Shown: positions 11,501-24,130 of the stretch, piece by piece
Layout of the letters: each line of letters begins with the position of its first letter
Position numbering within the stretch: position 1 is the first letter of the stretch
NCBI RefSeq assembly: GCF_000283155.1
Contig: NW_004454160.1
Span: 7,410,862 to 7,474,861, forward strand
Direction: 5' to 3'
Length of the DNA stretch: 64,000 bases
DNA from: Ceratotherium simum simum
Taxonomy: Eukaryota; Chordata; Mammalia; Perissodactyla; Rhinocerotidae
Program-made: the position numbers and the translations under genes
Notes under the pieces: generated by a model
The model's database searches: none
What the model saw: the letters and a program-made list of their open reading frames with translations, nothing else
What the model was told of the DNA's origin: nothing

Positions 11501-12674
11501 ATTTTAAAAGAAAAATTCCTGAGGCTTTTGTTTCTGTTTGCATAGACAGGAGCAGGGTGAGGTCAGAAAGCATCAATGCTCCCATTTTTTTTTTCTCCTA
11601 AAATGATGTGCCGCTCACAGTCATGGGGGAAACAAACTGTTATTCATTCTTCCAAAGAAATAAAATTTGGAGGCAGTATATATTAAAAAATTATTTAGCT
11701 GTTTCCTGCATTATATATTTCCATTTATAAATAAGCACTGACAAGAACTCTTAAACATTCATTCTCTTAGAATAAGCATATTTTATACAAAAGATTAAAA
11801 AACATTCTAAATAAATATAATTACTTTTCAAATGAAAATGGTTAGATTTAAGATCCCTTTAGAGACAATACACAATACTCATTTTTATCTATCACAGGAA
11901 AATGTATTTGACCTAACAAGTTTCACAGCAATTTTGCATTGAAATAATTCTGCTAGCTACAGAAAGATTAGGTGCTTTGTCAAAATTTTAAATTACCCTG
12001 TGAATGGAGGCAACTAATAAGTGGGAATGGGGATGGGGATAAGAGATTTGCTATTCTGATTATGAGTGAAATGCTTCAATACCTAATTAAACTGCCAAGT
12101 TTAAGATATAAATAATTATGCTTTTATTGTACTATATGTAGACATGTAAGAAAAAACACAGCAAGGTTTCTTTCTGATATGATTTTAACTACTCTTCCCA
12201 ACTACTAAACAGGAATTAAGTATGAGACCAATCATAATGTTCAATGGAAAGCTATTGCTTATATAAATAAAAAATATCTGGTTACTACTATTGTGTTTAT
12301 AAAGCCATACTCTAAGAAATATCAAAACACAGGAAACCAGTCAAATTGACCACAGTGAATAAAAACTATAGCCATAAATCTAAAACTTCATTTATTTACT
12401 TATTCAGTCAACATGAATAAACCATCACTGGGGACAGAAAGACATGGTCTTGACACTCTAGGAGCAATGTCAGTGGTATGTTATTGGTGTTATTACAGAA
12501 GCCAGTAAGATAAATTTGGGGATGCAAAAGAAAAAGGGGTGAATTTTAGAGGTACTGAAGGATATGAGAGTAGAAGAAAATCTTCCTTGCAGCAATGAGG
12601 AACTGTTAAAGGATTATGAGAAAGGGCATTAGAAAGATCAAATTTCCGTTTCAGATCCACCACTGACAAAAGAC
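11501..12674. other. Unassigned AT-rich sequence
   Basis: I see no gene or recognisable repeat. The minus-strand frame at 12493-12693 has no domain. Confidence 0.4.
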
Positions 12675-12903
12675 ACTGGGAGGAATCAGACAAAACCTGA
12701 TTTTGAGTCCTGCCTCTGTCATTTATTTACCAGCTGGCTAAGTGGCCTGGGGCAATTTACTTATCTCTGGTCCCTCACTTTCTTTATCTATAAATGAAGA
12801 TAAATCCTATTCTATAGGGTTGTTTTAAGGATTAAACGAGATAGTGAGATAATAATGTAAAAGGTCTGGCACACTGACTGGCACAGAGGATGCATTCAAA
12901 AAA
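12675..12903 (+). mobile_element. MIR SINE
   Basis: Sense MIR: TTTTGAGTCCTGCCTCTGTC, GGCAATTTACTTATCTCTG, TAGGGTTGTTTTAAGGATTA, and the 3' part with CTGGCACAGAGGATGCATTC. Confidence 0.85.
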
Positions 12904-13355
12904 TGTCAGATCACTTTTGGAGGTCATAGATAAATAAAAAACAACTTCAGTTAAGTTGTGAAATTTAACTGCTTTTTATGTAATGAAGTTCTTGACTAAT
13001 TTTAGACAAACATTTGAATAAAGAAGAACAGAAAAGTAAGAAGAGACAGTAAAATTTATTTCCTAGTCTTCATTCTCTCATTCTTTTTTGTCAAAACTCT
13101 ACATCACGCCATGCTACTACTAATCTACAGGTTAGATTCCATTACAACAAATCTCATGTCACAAACACTGAAGAGTCCCAAACATTACTCATTTCAGTCA
13201 CATATCACAACAAAATTATAAACATTAGTGGCCTTTGGGAGTTTGTTACAATGAGATCACCATTTTTTTGGCCATTTTTACTGAAGAAATGGTTTTCTCC
13301 TTCCCATACTTTGATTTTGCCACTGTGAAGTTCTACAGAAGAGAAACTTTCATTC
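12904..13355. other. Unassigned sequence
   Basis: AT-rich; no gene or repeat recognised. Confidence 0.4.
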
Positions 13356-13369
13356 AGAAACCAAATTCA

Positions 13370-13589
13370 GGGCCGGCCCCGTGGCTTAGTGGTTGGGTGC
13401 GCGCGCTCCACTCCTGGGGGCCCGGGTTCGGATCCCGGGCGCGCACAGACGCACCGCTTCTCTGGCCATGTTGAGGCCGCGTCCCACATGCAGCAACTGG
13501 AAGGTTGTGCAGCTGTGACATACAGCTATCTACTGGGGCTTTGGGGGGAAAAATAAATAAATAAAATCTTTAAAAAAAAAAAAAAAAAA
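13370..13589 (+). mobile_element. ERE1-type SINE
   Basis: Full-length copy: GGGCCGGCCCCGTGGCTTAG head, B-box GGTTCGGATCC, body with ACATACAGCTATCTACTGGG and GCTTTGGGG, then (AAAT)n and a long A run. A perfect 14-bp TSD, AGAAACCAAATTCA, lies at 13356-13369 and 13590-13603, so this is a recent insertion. Confidence 0.96.
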
Positions 13590-13603
13590 AGAAACCAAAT
13601 TCA

Positions 13604-14984
13604 ACATCTATCTGAAAAGCTCTATTGTGTCCATGTTAGATTTACTTATAAAGATGCATAATATATGCTTAAAAATATCAGGCAAAGGTTGGCAATTAGG
13701 GCACTGACCCAGAACTACTACATGTCAGAATTTATTACAGTATAAAAATTTCTCTCTTACTTCTTCCTTTAATTTTACATTTTAGCATTATCCTTTGCCA
13801 TCTTTCATATCCTGGAGGTAAATTCTATGTTTGGAATTTGGATCTGTGACTTAAGAGAGCTACAAGACGACTAATGCTTGGCATCATCATTAGGCATACC
13901 ACTCTGAAGAAGAGAGAATGAAAAGAACCAGCGTTAAAAATCTTAAACATATTATGCCCCCAAAAGCATATTTTTATTCCTCTTCTTTATAAATGTAACA
14001 ATTTTCTGAGGAGACAGAATAAAAAGAACACAGAGAGCTATGGATGTTCTCTCTCTAATTTTCAAATAGAACACTCAAAAATATTTAGATCTTTAAGTGT
14101 TTGCTGCAGTAATAGAGTTAATTATGCCCTCTTCAAGGCCTGCAATTACAATTAAAGTCAAATAAAAAGAGATCTTCACATTTCATTTTTAAGTCTTTTA
14201 GTTAGTTTTCAGAATACAAGATTAACGTGCTTAAACATCTGCAGACAAAATATGACTGATTTAAAAATCTAACACGACATATAAGAAAATGTTTTTTTCT
14301 TTATCATGATTCCCTTAGTCCCACAAATATATACAAATCATTTTTACCCATTCTGTCTTACCCTAAGAATTATTTTATTGACTTTAAATGTGAGATTTTT
14401 TTTCTTTTGCCATTTAAGTATTTTCAAATTAAAGTTACTGTCTTTTCCCCCCTTAAAGTACTAAATGACCTCCAAACTTAAAGAGAAATAAAGAAGACTA
14501 CAAGGGAAACTTCTTAAATTTTTTAAATTTATCACCCATACAAAACAAGGCCAGGAAATTTGAGCCAGGAATTTCAGCCTCTCCTACATATGTGAGGGAG
14601 TTTAGGTGAGGGTGTGATGCAGACATGCTATTATAATTTTAAAAGTCATGTTTTCCCCATTCACCTCAACTCCCCCAACACATTTCAAATAATTAAATCC
14701 TCTTCCATACATGTAATTGATTAATTTTAACTAACATGTAAGAAAGCAGTTTATACTTCACTATAATCGTGCTTCTTTTACAGCTCCAATTTGCTTCCCC
14801 CTGAGAGCAATGCTCCTGAAAGGACTTTTTCCTCAATTAATTCAACTTCCATTGGATCAAACCATTTAAATTTTAGCCCAATATCAGCTTCATTAAATAT
14901 CCTTTCTTCTTAATTTTCATAAAACTCCTATCTAGCCACTTATAACTACCCAATAAGAAAATTTTCAGATTTCTGATTCTATCC
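13604..14984. other. Long stretch without recognisable repeats
   Basis: About 1.4 kb with no transposon pattern and no coding signal. The parts 14030-14200 and 14760-14960 are less simple in composition and are candidates for conserved non-coding sequence, but this cannot be tested from one genome. Confidence 0.35.
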
Positions 14985-15065
14985 TTTAATTGTACAACGA
15001 AACTGAGGCACAGAGAAGAGGAAGGACCTGCCCAAGGTTGCCCAGAAAGTTAACACATGACTTTC
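14985..15065 (-). mobile_element. MIR core fragment
   Basis: Antisense MIR core: AACTGAGGCACAGAGAAGAG, then CTGCCCAAGGTTGCCCAG. Confidence 0.7.
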
Positions 15066-15255
15066 TTACAGAATTATTTTCACTCCACTTCCTGTTACTA
15101 CAGAATACAATTATAAATTCTAATACTGGGTTTTAGAGACCTAAAACTAAAAGAAAATATTTAGAGTAAAACAACAACAACAAAACAAATAAAACTATCC
15201 TAACTTGACTTTAGATACGAGAACACCCCTATAGTTTAGCAAAAACTAGGGAGAC

Positions 15256-15505
15256 GGGGGCCGGCCACGTGGCATAGTGATTAAGTTCACACATTCCGGT
15301 TCAGCAGCCCGGGGTTCGCAGGTTCAGATCCTGAGCGCAGACCTACACACCACTCGTCAAGCCATGCTGTGGTGGCTTCCCACATACAAGGTGGGGGAAG
15401 ACTGGCACAGATGTTAGCTCGGGGACAGTCTTCTTCAAGCAAAAAAAGGAGGATTGCCAACAGATGTTAGCTCAGGGCCAATCTTCCTTGCCAAAAAAAT
15501 AAAAC
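15256..15505 (+). mobile_element. ERE2-type SINE
   Basis: Starts GGGGGCCGGCCACGTGGCAT and has the B-box-like GGTTCAGATCC (one change), two tail units and an A-rich tail. An imperfect TSD, AAAAACTAGGGAGAC versus AAAAACCTAGAAAGA, lies at 15241-15255 and 15506-15520. Its divergence suggests an older copy. Confidence 0.92.
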
Positions 15506-15561
15506 AAAAACCTAGAAAGATGGCAGTACCACTTTTGCTATTAAAATAATGTAAACTCTCA

Positions 15562-15632
15562 GCCATCCATTCACTTAAACACATATTGAGTGCCCAGTCT
15601 GTGCCAGGCCCTGTGATAGGTGCTGTAGACTA
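15562..15632 (-). mobile_element. L2 3'-end fragment
   Basis: Antisense L2 terminus: CATATTGAGTGCCCAGTCTG, then TGCCAGGCCCTGTGATAGGT. Confidence 0.65.
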
Positions 15633-16619
15633 GTTTTCATGTTCATGCAAAAGGGCAAAGCTATCCCTCAACCTCCTCAACATATACCCTTCAGGCTATA
15701 TGCTGGAGTGGCTTCCTTTTTTCCTTCAATACTATTTGTGATATTCAATTTAACTTGATTTTACTTAAGTAAAGTAAAGATGTTTTGTTCTTTTTCTGTG
15801 GGTGGGGGGTAAATATTAGTATAAATATTTGCCTGATGAATGCAATTATTCAATGTAGTGATATGCCAAAATTTTATGCAGTGATAGGCAAATTTTTATG
15901 TGAATAGTAGAATATAAAATGTAATAAACCTGTAATTATCTTGTGGAGGCAGAGAAGACATCTGCCATTTCATGAAGCAAAATCTTCTAAACTAATCACC
16001 TAGAGACATAAAAATGAAAAGTAGCTGCCTATAATATTTGCGTAGCAAATACGGAAGTTCAGTCATACTTATGTTTAAATTTGAAATGGATTTGTTGCTG
16101 AGTGAAAGAAGGGAAACAACAAACCAGAAGATATAAAGCAAAATTGATTTTTTTTCTCTCTAAGCATGGACCCAGTCAATCCAGCTGCTTCAACTGACAA
16201 GCTTCCAAGTAATCAACATTTGGTATTCTGAACTGACCACTATTTTCTATTCAAGCAAAATTAAAACACACAAATAACTCAGACTAGCACAAATTTTGAT
16301 ATAATTTAAGAGTTAGCATGATTAAAAAATGACTATTCCTTCATTCTTTCCCAATTTCTGTTAGTACATGATCACTCTCCTGGAATATTTACTTAACTCA
16401 GCTTTAAATATTTATTGCCAGGTAAATTTTAACTAGGTTTTATAGATCATACCTTAAGGATACCTCCCCCTACCTACAACTAGAATTACCAGAACATCCT
16501 GAACAAGTCCTACTTTGGAAGAATGAGATAGAAAGAGGATACTATATTCCCTAGACATTTTAACAGCTCAAACAAATTCTTTCAAGAGGAAAAAGTGTTT
16601 AAACCCTATATCTGTACCC
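15633..16619. other. Unassigned sequence
   Basis: No gene or recognisable repeat. A G-rich run lies near 15801-15810. Confidence 0.4.
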
Positions 16620-17130
16620 AATTCAACAAACAAAGGCACGTAGAACACCTACTACATGTCAGGCACCACGCTGGGCACAAGAGGGAGGATTTACAAAAAT
16701 AATGACAAGTCTACACATTTAAAGAGTCCCTAATCTAATGGGAAAGACATAAACAATCATAATGTATTAATGTCAGAGATCCGGACACATGTTATAAGGA
16801 TGCAAAGTCCTAGAGAAATCAAAGGACAAGTGAGCAGCAAAAGAAGAGAATGACACTCAGGACAAACAGTGCCTGTGAAGAGGGAATCCTGAAGGCAAGT
16901 TTGGAAACAGCAAGTGGTTCATTGCGGCTTCATACGGTAGTCTGAGGTTCACAGGGCAGACCATGAAACTAGTAAATCAGGCTGAGGCCAGAATGTTGAG
17001 GGACTTTAATGCCTGGAGCTCAGAATTTCTCTTCTACATAATTCAAGATGTTGGAGATATTGAAGCAGGGTATGACATAAGCAAGACTGCTTTTAGAAAG
17101 ATAATCTGGCAACAGTGTGAAAGAGAAAGT
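16620..17130 (-). mobile_element. L2 LINE fragment
   Basis: Antisense L2. It begins with the 3' end (CTACTACATGTCAGGCACCA) and runs through GTAAATCAGGCTGAGGCCAG and GACTTTAATGCCTGGAGCTC to AAGATAATCTGGCAACAGTG. The 127-codon plus-strand frame at 16963-17346 starts in this antisense L2 and has no domain. Confidence 0.65.
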
Positions 17131-17722
17131 GTGGAAAAACCTCAGGGAGAGATCCCAATTAAAAGTTTATTTTTAGTCTTGGTGAAAGACAAAGTTATTA
17201 GCAAAAGGGACAGATTCAAAAGCAATACTGAAAAGACCAAACGGACATTTGGTGATGTGAATCACGGCACATGTACACACTTGAAATATCATGGGGTAGA
17301 TAATATTATTCCAAATGTAAAAGAAAACAAGTCAGCCAAGGCCTAGGATTAAGTTTATTTTACATCTCTATTTATCTTAGAAGCTTTTTGTTCTTCTGTG
17401 TAATGTGTAGAAGCATCTTATCAAATACTTAGTTTTTGATAAGATGCATATTAACTTGATATGCAAATACATATTAAGTTTCTGTTACCTAAGCAGAAGT
17501 TACAACATCAACAATTTGAAGGAGATTATGGTTTACAGATGTTTGGTAAAAAAAAAATAATAATTACATTTTTTTTAATCTATGAGAAAAAATAGGAACC
17601 ATAACTCTGATAAACAATGATATAGAAAATACTATTCATAGGCAACCTTTAGGAAATATTTTTATGGTGGCATGATCATTCTCATGCCACAGATCTACAG
17701 TGTACAAAAATGACATACTTTA
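17131..17722. other. Unassigned sequence with a hairpin
   Basis: No gene. A hairpin-forming inverted repeat lies at 17413-17447 and is listed separately. Confidence 0.4.
17413..17447. repeat. 13-bp perfect inverted repeat
   Basis: Arms GCATCTTATCAAA (17413-17425) and TTTGATAAGATGC (17435-17447) are separated by 9 bases. Smaller inverted words, GCATAT and ATATGC, follow at 17446-17464. Confidence 0.9.
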
Positions 17723-18023
17723 GGGACAGCCCAGTGGCATAGTGGTTAAGTTCACGTGCTCCACTTCAGCAGCCTGGGGTTTGCAGGTTCAAATCCCATG
17801 CGCGGAGCAACGCACCACTCATCAAGCCATGCTGAGGTGGCATCCCACATACAAAAAATAGAGGAAGATGGGCACAGATGTTCGCTCAGAACCAGTATTC
17901 CTCAACAAAAAGAGGAAGATTGGCAACAGATGTTAGCTCAGAACCAGTCTTCCTCAGCAAAAAGAGGAAGTTTGGCAACAGATGTTAGCTGAGGCCAATC
18001 TTCCTCACAGAAAAAAAAAAAAA
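17723..18023 (+). mobile_element. ERE2-type SINE with three tail units
   Basis: Starts GGGACAGCCCAGTGGCATAG. The tail unit (about 52 bp, ending TCTTCCTCA) occurs three times in tandem at about 17863-18008 rather than the usual two, and is followed by an A run. No clear TSD; the copy is diverged. Confidence 0.9.
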
Positions 18024-19614
18024 GACAATTAATATGAAAAGATAATTGAGTAGTATTCATTAGTGATAACTTAAGTTGAAACTTTATCCTAATTTCAGCT
18101 GACAGAATTCATAATAAGAAGGCAAAAATAACCTTAGAGTTGCTCATATTAGGGTTGAGAATTAGTGGCTTTTTTTTTTTTTTTAATAACAGGGGTGGGT
18201 TGTTTTTTTTTGTTTGTTTGTTTTTTTGCCTGTGTATATATGGTTTTATTGTTTGGGGTTGGGAAAATATTTCTAGATCTCAAAAGGGTAATTTAAGAAC
18301 AAACAAACACTTATTTCAAAGAGTTTTGGCAAATACGCAAAAATAACAGCAAAGCCCTCAAAAAGACCCTCTTGCTTAATGTCAGAGCTGCCTAAGTGAA
18401 AATGGAACTGTTTCTAAATAACACCACAATTTACTCACTTTGTGTAATTTCCTCCCACTCATTTCTAGGAGGAAAAAAATAAAGAAAAATATTTTCTCTA
18501 CGTAATTTATGCATAATTGTTTTCCTGTTTTGAAACAGCAATGGCAACGTCCAACAATGGCTCCTGAAGGTTTGTTTCTAACATCAATCATTTTCACAGT
18601 GGGGAGGAGTGATGTAGGATAAGCACAGATAAATACAGCTTAGATGCTCCCTCTTGCTCTCACTCCACTCTTCCATTAGGGAATACTTGATGCATACAGC
18701 AAAATGTGATAAAGGTTCATTTAAAGGAACAAGGAGTAGCACTCAGATGTTTACCAGTGATGAAGGGAGGGAAAGCGTATCAGCTCTCACTCTCTCCCAT
18801 CACCCAAATGGCTCTCTATCCACTGTTTTTCTGTCTTTCTCACACCTCCTCCATAGTTATCAGAAACTGGCTTGACTGACTGGTAACTGTGATAACTGCC
18901 CCTAAGCAAGTTCAGTTAAACAAGGTGAGTTGTGACAGCTTCAAAGTGCATTTATTTACCACTTAAATGGACCTTTGAGTCTATGAGGAAAACAGCGGAA
19001 AAATGAGCCAGGCCTGCAAAAAAAAAAAAAAAAGCCTGGATTCCAGCCCTCTGACCGCAGAGATTAAGACCCCCAGGTGGAAACTCAAAAAGAGAAGTGC
19101 TCATCCTTAATTTCAATCACTTCACAGAGTTGATCTCTGTCTTTTTCCCCTTAACAAAAATACTAAGATGTACATTTCTCATATTTACTTACCTTTTTTT
19201 AAATTTGCACTTTTTCATAATTAGCAGGGGTTAAAAGAAAGCAGTCTTGTTTAGAAATTTAATTATAATTAATCTTTGTGGTGGACAATGATAGTTACCA
19301 TTTTAATTTGCTCAAGCTCCCTACACCTTTCCTTCTAGTAATGGAAATCTGCCTCATGGCCATTAGAAGGAAAACATGACCTAGGCTTGGCCAGTCATAA
19401 TGTCTCATCTTTTGGCAGTACTGATTGGTCCAAAAGGGCCAGGGTTCTTTAATAAAGCTGGCAGGCAAATATTGGGAGATAGGACCTCTCTCTTGCCACT
19501 GGAATAGCTAAACTGGGGCAGTCAGTAGTCATATATACCTGTCTCATAGAGCACAAGTGTCTTTTTTCAATAGATCAAAATGATACCACATTACAAGGAG
19601 AAACTGGCCTCTCC
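18024..19614. other. Long stretch without recognised repeats
   Basis: A T-rich simple region with TTTG repeats lies at 18171-18226 and an A run at 19018-19034. The part 18340-18620 contains CCAACAATGGC and TTATGCATAATTG words that resemble SOX- and POU-type sites; this is only word matching. The part 19300-19560 looks like an old medium-frequency repeat that I cannot name. Confidence 0.35.
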
Positions 19615-19697
19615 ATTCAGTTACTCAGTTAACACTTACTAAACATCTGCTGGGTACTAAGTGTTGTGCTGGGCACTGAGGATATAAAAACAGCAGT
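19615..19697 (-). mobile_element. L2 3'-end fragment
   Basis: Antisense L2 terminus: ACATCTGCTGGGTACTAAGT, then GTGCTGGGCACTGAGGATAT. Confidence 0.6.
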
Positions 19698-20109
19698 ATG
19701 GTGACTATATTTTGTGAATCAAAAATCAAGACATTATCTGTTGAGAGATTTTTGTGTAACTTCCGGATGTGAGATGTCATCTAAGAGACACGTGTTTAGA
19801 TTCCAAAACTAACTTCGAAGACATTTGGGTAGTTTGAGAAAAAAAAAATCAACAGTATATTTAAAGTTGAAAGTAGAATAGAAAAAAGCAAAATTTACAG
19901 TTGCCATAATTATAAGGTATCACCTAGCCCTTCAAACCTTCTATTTACAGTTTTTCAACACCATGTAAAATGTATGAATAAAAAATATTAGTGAAATAAG
20001 AAAATATAAATGCTATTCCCTCACAAGTAGGGTTGGGGATACCATAAAATATAATACGCCATGACAAGAAGGATTAGGTGTTGAGTTTACTTAAAGTACA
20101 CATATGCTA
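19698..20109. other. Unassigned sequence
   Basis: AT-rich; nothing recognised. Confidence 0.4.
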
Positions 20110-20245
20110 GCTGTTTCTTCACATGTAAAATAGGAACAATAATAGTAGCGACCTCATAGAGTTGTTTGAAAATGAAAGGATTTAATATGTGAAAAGCTCT
20201 TAAATCAGTACCTTGCACATGGAAAATAATAAATGGTCTTTGTTA
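20110..20245 (+). mobile_element. MIR SINE 3' half
   Basis: Sense MIR: GTTTCTTCACATGTAAAATA, then CGACCTCATAGAGTTGTTTG, then ACCTTGCACATGG. Confidence 0.75.
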
Positions 20246-20589
20246 CCTCAATTCTTATTACCATTACAACAAAACAGCAATACTGAGAGCCAAACAAGTT
20301 CTAAAAGAATATGAAAGGCAAAAAACACTGGAGAGTGATCCACAACCTTTATCAAAGAAGGACTGTGAAGTCCGGAGGCGACATGTGATTGCTTGAGATT
20401 TACGGGAAAGAAAAGTTTCAATCGCTACCCGCCCCCCTTTTAATTTATCTGCTTTGTTTTTTAATACCTAAACTAAAGGGTTTTCCTTTATTACGGCTGA
20501 GGGTACTAAAGCATATTCAAATTCTAAAATATTTGTTTTATGTGATTCCAAAGTGGACTCAATTAAAATGAGGCCTTTCATGGCCTTTC
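20246..20589. other. Unassigned sequence
   Basis: No gene. A 2x10-bp tandem GGCCTTTCAT lies at about 20572-20591. Confidence 0.4.
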
Positions 20590-21309
20590 ATGATTTTCAA
20601 GTTCCATTCCCTCTACCTTCAAAATCTATCTGAAATTTGACCCTTCTCACTACCTCCATTACATATCTCACTAATAGAGACATCATCATGTCTTGACCAC
20701 ACTAGTGCAATAATCTTCATTGCTTTTCCTCTTAGCCCGTAGAGTCAATTTTCCACACAGCCAACAAAGTGAGCCCCCCTAAACCCAAATGAGCACCTCC
20801 AACGCTCACAACCGCCCCCATTCACTTCCCATCACAACCAGATTAAAATCCAATCTCTATATCCGAGTAACTGCATACAAACTCATCTATTCACACTCTC
20901 CCTCTCACTCTCTATGCTCCAGTCACTCTGGTCTTCCGGGTTTTAGAACACACCAAGCCAATTCCAACCTCAGGGCCTCCTCACTTCTCTCTGATGGAAA
21001 TGCTCTTCTCCCATAAATCCACTTGGCTAGATTCTTCATTTCACTCAGATCTTTTGTCAAATTCACCTCCTTGAAGAAAAACCTTTCCTGACTACCCTAT
21101 CTAATACAGTCACCTCCCCTGCCCTCACCTTCCCTGCCCTGTCTCTTTTTACCCCCTTAAAACGCTTTATTTTCTTCATAGTATTTGTGTGATCTGACAT
21201 ATATGTATTTATTATGACAGGGACCTTGTATATCTTATTTATCGTTGTAGGGCCTAAAACAATGCCTGACATGGAGCAGGTGCTCAATAAACACTTGTTG
21301 AATAAATAA
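20590..21309 (+). mobile_element. L2 LINE, 3' part
   Basis: Sense L2 from the RT 3' region (TACCTTCAAAATCTATCTGA) through TCAGGGCCTCCTCACTTCTC and CTTTCCTGACTACCCTATCT to the 3' end GTGCTCAATAAACACTTGTT. No frame is intact. Confidence 0.9.
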
Positions 21310-21639
21310 AAGCTTCTTATAAGCATCGATTAATATGTTTTTATATAAGCTGGCTGAAGCAGAAAATATAAAATCTATTGCTGAGCTCTTGCTAAGGTGA
21401 AGCAGATACTGATAAAATATATGGCAAAAAATATAAATGAACGCTAAGAAGTTAGCCATGGTTTTTGTTGGCATCTAATATTACTTCTACAGTGGACTCT
21501 CTAATTTAGATCTTGAATCTTGACTTCCTCCTTGAGTTCCATTCTCACATCTATTGCCTGTAATGCACCGCCCTCTTTCTTCTTCCACCTCCTGCTGCCT
21601 TATTACCACTCCCCCAAAACATGTTAACCCTCTAGTATG
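21310..21639. other. Unassigned sequence
   Basis: No gene or repeat recognised. Confidence 0.4.
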
Positions 21640-22650
21640 CATTCTTCTGTGTTGTTACACGCTAATACTATCGTATGAATATATAAATGTGTAGGCACAT
21701 CTACTCACATATAAACCCACACACAAGTTTTTTGGTCATTGTTCTACAAAAGAATAGGATATATTAATACATACTTCTGTACATATCTCTTTCCTCATTC
21801 AACAAAACCTCACAAAAAATCCCTCTAAGTTAGCTCATATAATGTTGTTTTTGATGGCAATACATTATTCTATGCTGTGATATACTGTAATTTATTTACC
21901 CATTCCTCTATTAATAGGAATTATTTAGTTTGTAATTTTTGATATTATAAAGAATGCTGAAATAAACATCCTTGTACACATCAGTGCTTTTATTTCTTAG
22001 GGATAGATTCCCTGAAGTGGAATTACTAGGGCAAAGAAAATGCGTGTTTTCAATTTTAATAGATATTGCCAGATTGCCTTCCAAAAAAGGCAATAACAAC
22101 TCATATTTCCATCAGTGATGTATTCAAACAACTCCTCACATCCCCATCCCAAGTAACAGGTGTTCGTTTTAATTTTTGCCAATCTTACAGAAGTAAAGGG
22201 ATAGTCTGGTGTTATTTTAATTTGCATTTTATTGACTGCTAATAAGTCTGACTATCTTTTAACATATTATTGACCATCTGAATTTGCTCTTCTATATTGC
22301 CTATTCATAATCCTTTGCCCATTTTCCTATTTGGTTGCTTGTCTTTTTATCAAATTGCAAGAGCTCTTTACATATTACAGATACAAACCCTTTTATCTGA
22401 CATCTCTATTGCAAATATTTTATTTTCCAAATTTGCTGTGGACTATTAATTTTGTTTAAGTTATATTTTGCCAGATAAGTTTTAACTTTTATATAGCTAA
22501 ACTTCTTTTTTCTCTTGTCCAGCTTCTAGATTTTGTGTTTAATTAAGAAGGTTCTCTAGAGGATTTCTACTTAAATATCAAACTTCCTTTTTTCCACATG
22601 AAATACGAGAAATCCTCTTTAAACTGTACTTTGTTAAGAACCCCCTCTTT
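21640..22650 (-). mobile_element. L1 LINE, 3' part
   Basis: Antisense L1 ORF2 and 3'-region pattern: GATTCCCTGAAGTGGAATTA, AGATTGCCTTCCAAAAAAGG, CATCAGTGATGTATTCAAAC, TTTAATTTGCATTTTATTGA, then CATATTACAGATACAAACCC. It is old and has many indels. The minus-strand frames at 21911-22227 are remnants or chance frames. Confidence 0.7.
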
Positions 22651-24117
22651 TTTTTTTTTTTACATCTGGTTGACTCTCTAGTTGCTATGCTGCAAAATCT
22701 AGACACTCTTTATATTAAAGTAAATAGAATTTTCACAGAACTTCAAAGATAAAAAAGATACTAGATGTCACCTTGAATTTTCCAGCTATTATAGGGACTC
22801 TCCTCTACAACATTTCTGTTAAAGAATAATCTAACCTCTGCTTGCTCATTTCAAGTGATGAGATACTTACTGCTTCTCTAGACCTTACCATTCCATTTTC
22901 CAGAAGTTTCTATTCATTTCATTCTGAGCCATCTATATCTTTCATATTCCTTTTGAAATAACCAAACTAAGCAAATATATAAGAGAACAGAATTCTAACT
23001 CAGTAATTTAACTGTGATATTCTTAGTATCTGAAAATTATTCATTTCTTTCCTCCCTTCCCTCCAATGGCTATCTACTTCATGCCAAGTATTAGAAATAC
23101 AAAAGTACACACAATTTCTCACATTAAAGTCATGGAAAAATAGTGTGTATGTAATGTATATGTGCATATATGTGAATATATAAATATACTGTATACAGAG
23201 AGAAAATTACTGTACAGTGAAAATGCTACTCAAGATCTATTTTACGGAATTCTAGTGCATATATTAGGGAATAACTGGGATAATTGCAAATTATAGAAGT
23301 TAACCAAGCCAAAGATTAAAAAAGACATTTACAATATTGAGAAAATTAAAATTTAGCACTGTTTTCTTGAATCTGGCTCAATCAATTAAGCTCTAATTAT
23401 ATTGTTTTACCTAGATAATATAATATTCAGGTCAGGCAATATAATGCATTTTATAAGAGAGCTAAGAAGCCTCAGGCAATAGATCACATATCTTGAAGGG
23501 TAATCTGGCCTAGATAAAAATTAATTTTTAAAAGTGTGTCTAGCTTGCAAATTTACTTGCTCATTAAAGGTCAGGTTTTCTTTGATAATCAATACTACCC
23601 CAAGGCTGAGCAAAAATTTGGAAAACTATAAACACAAACATTTAAACGTTGTGAAAATTTAAATAATTTAAAATTGTTTAATGTGATGACAAAAAACAGG
23701 GAAAAAATTCCCTAATAAAATGCAATCATGATAATACCAAGAAATGAATAGCTTAATTAACAGATAAAATAAACAAAATGCTAGCAAAATACACAAGAAA
23801 CTGATTATCAATGCCCATTCTGTCATGGCAGACGTTTGCTCCTTCTGTGAAATTCTGAGACTTTGAAGATCCTTACTTGGGGCTGGAGAGCAATTTGCTT
23901 ACTGAGGTACTCAGTGCTGACAACCACATTTAACAAACACATGTAAGACTTCATAGGCAGTGAGCTCTCACAAGCATTTATCCATCCATCCACCAATTGG
24001 CACAACCAATTCCTAATTCAAACCTCAAACTCAAAAACATGCAACTTTTCCAGGACAAAGACACAGGATAATTTTATTTACATTGACCAGACACCTTACC
24101 TTTGGCTAAGACAAATT
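22651..24117. other. Unassigned AT-rich sequence
   Basis: No gene recognised. A TG/TA-rich simple stretch lies at 23140-23200. Confidence 0.4.
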
Positions 24118-24130
24118 TCAGCAAATTTTA

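Noticed and set aside
13370..13450. tRNA-like head with A- and B-box words
   Set aside because: It is the tRNA-derived head of a SINE with a SINE body, A tail and TSD, so not a tRNA gene; the same holds for all ERE heads.
16963..17346. 127-codon plus-strand frame
   Set aside because: Starts in antisense L2; no domain.
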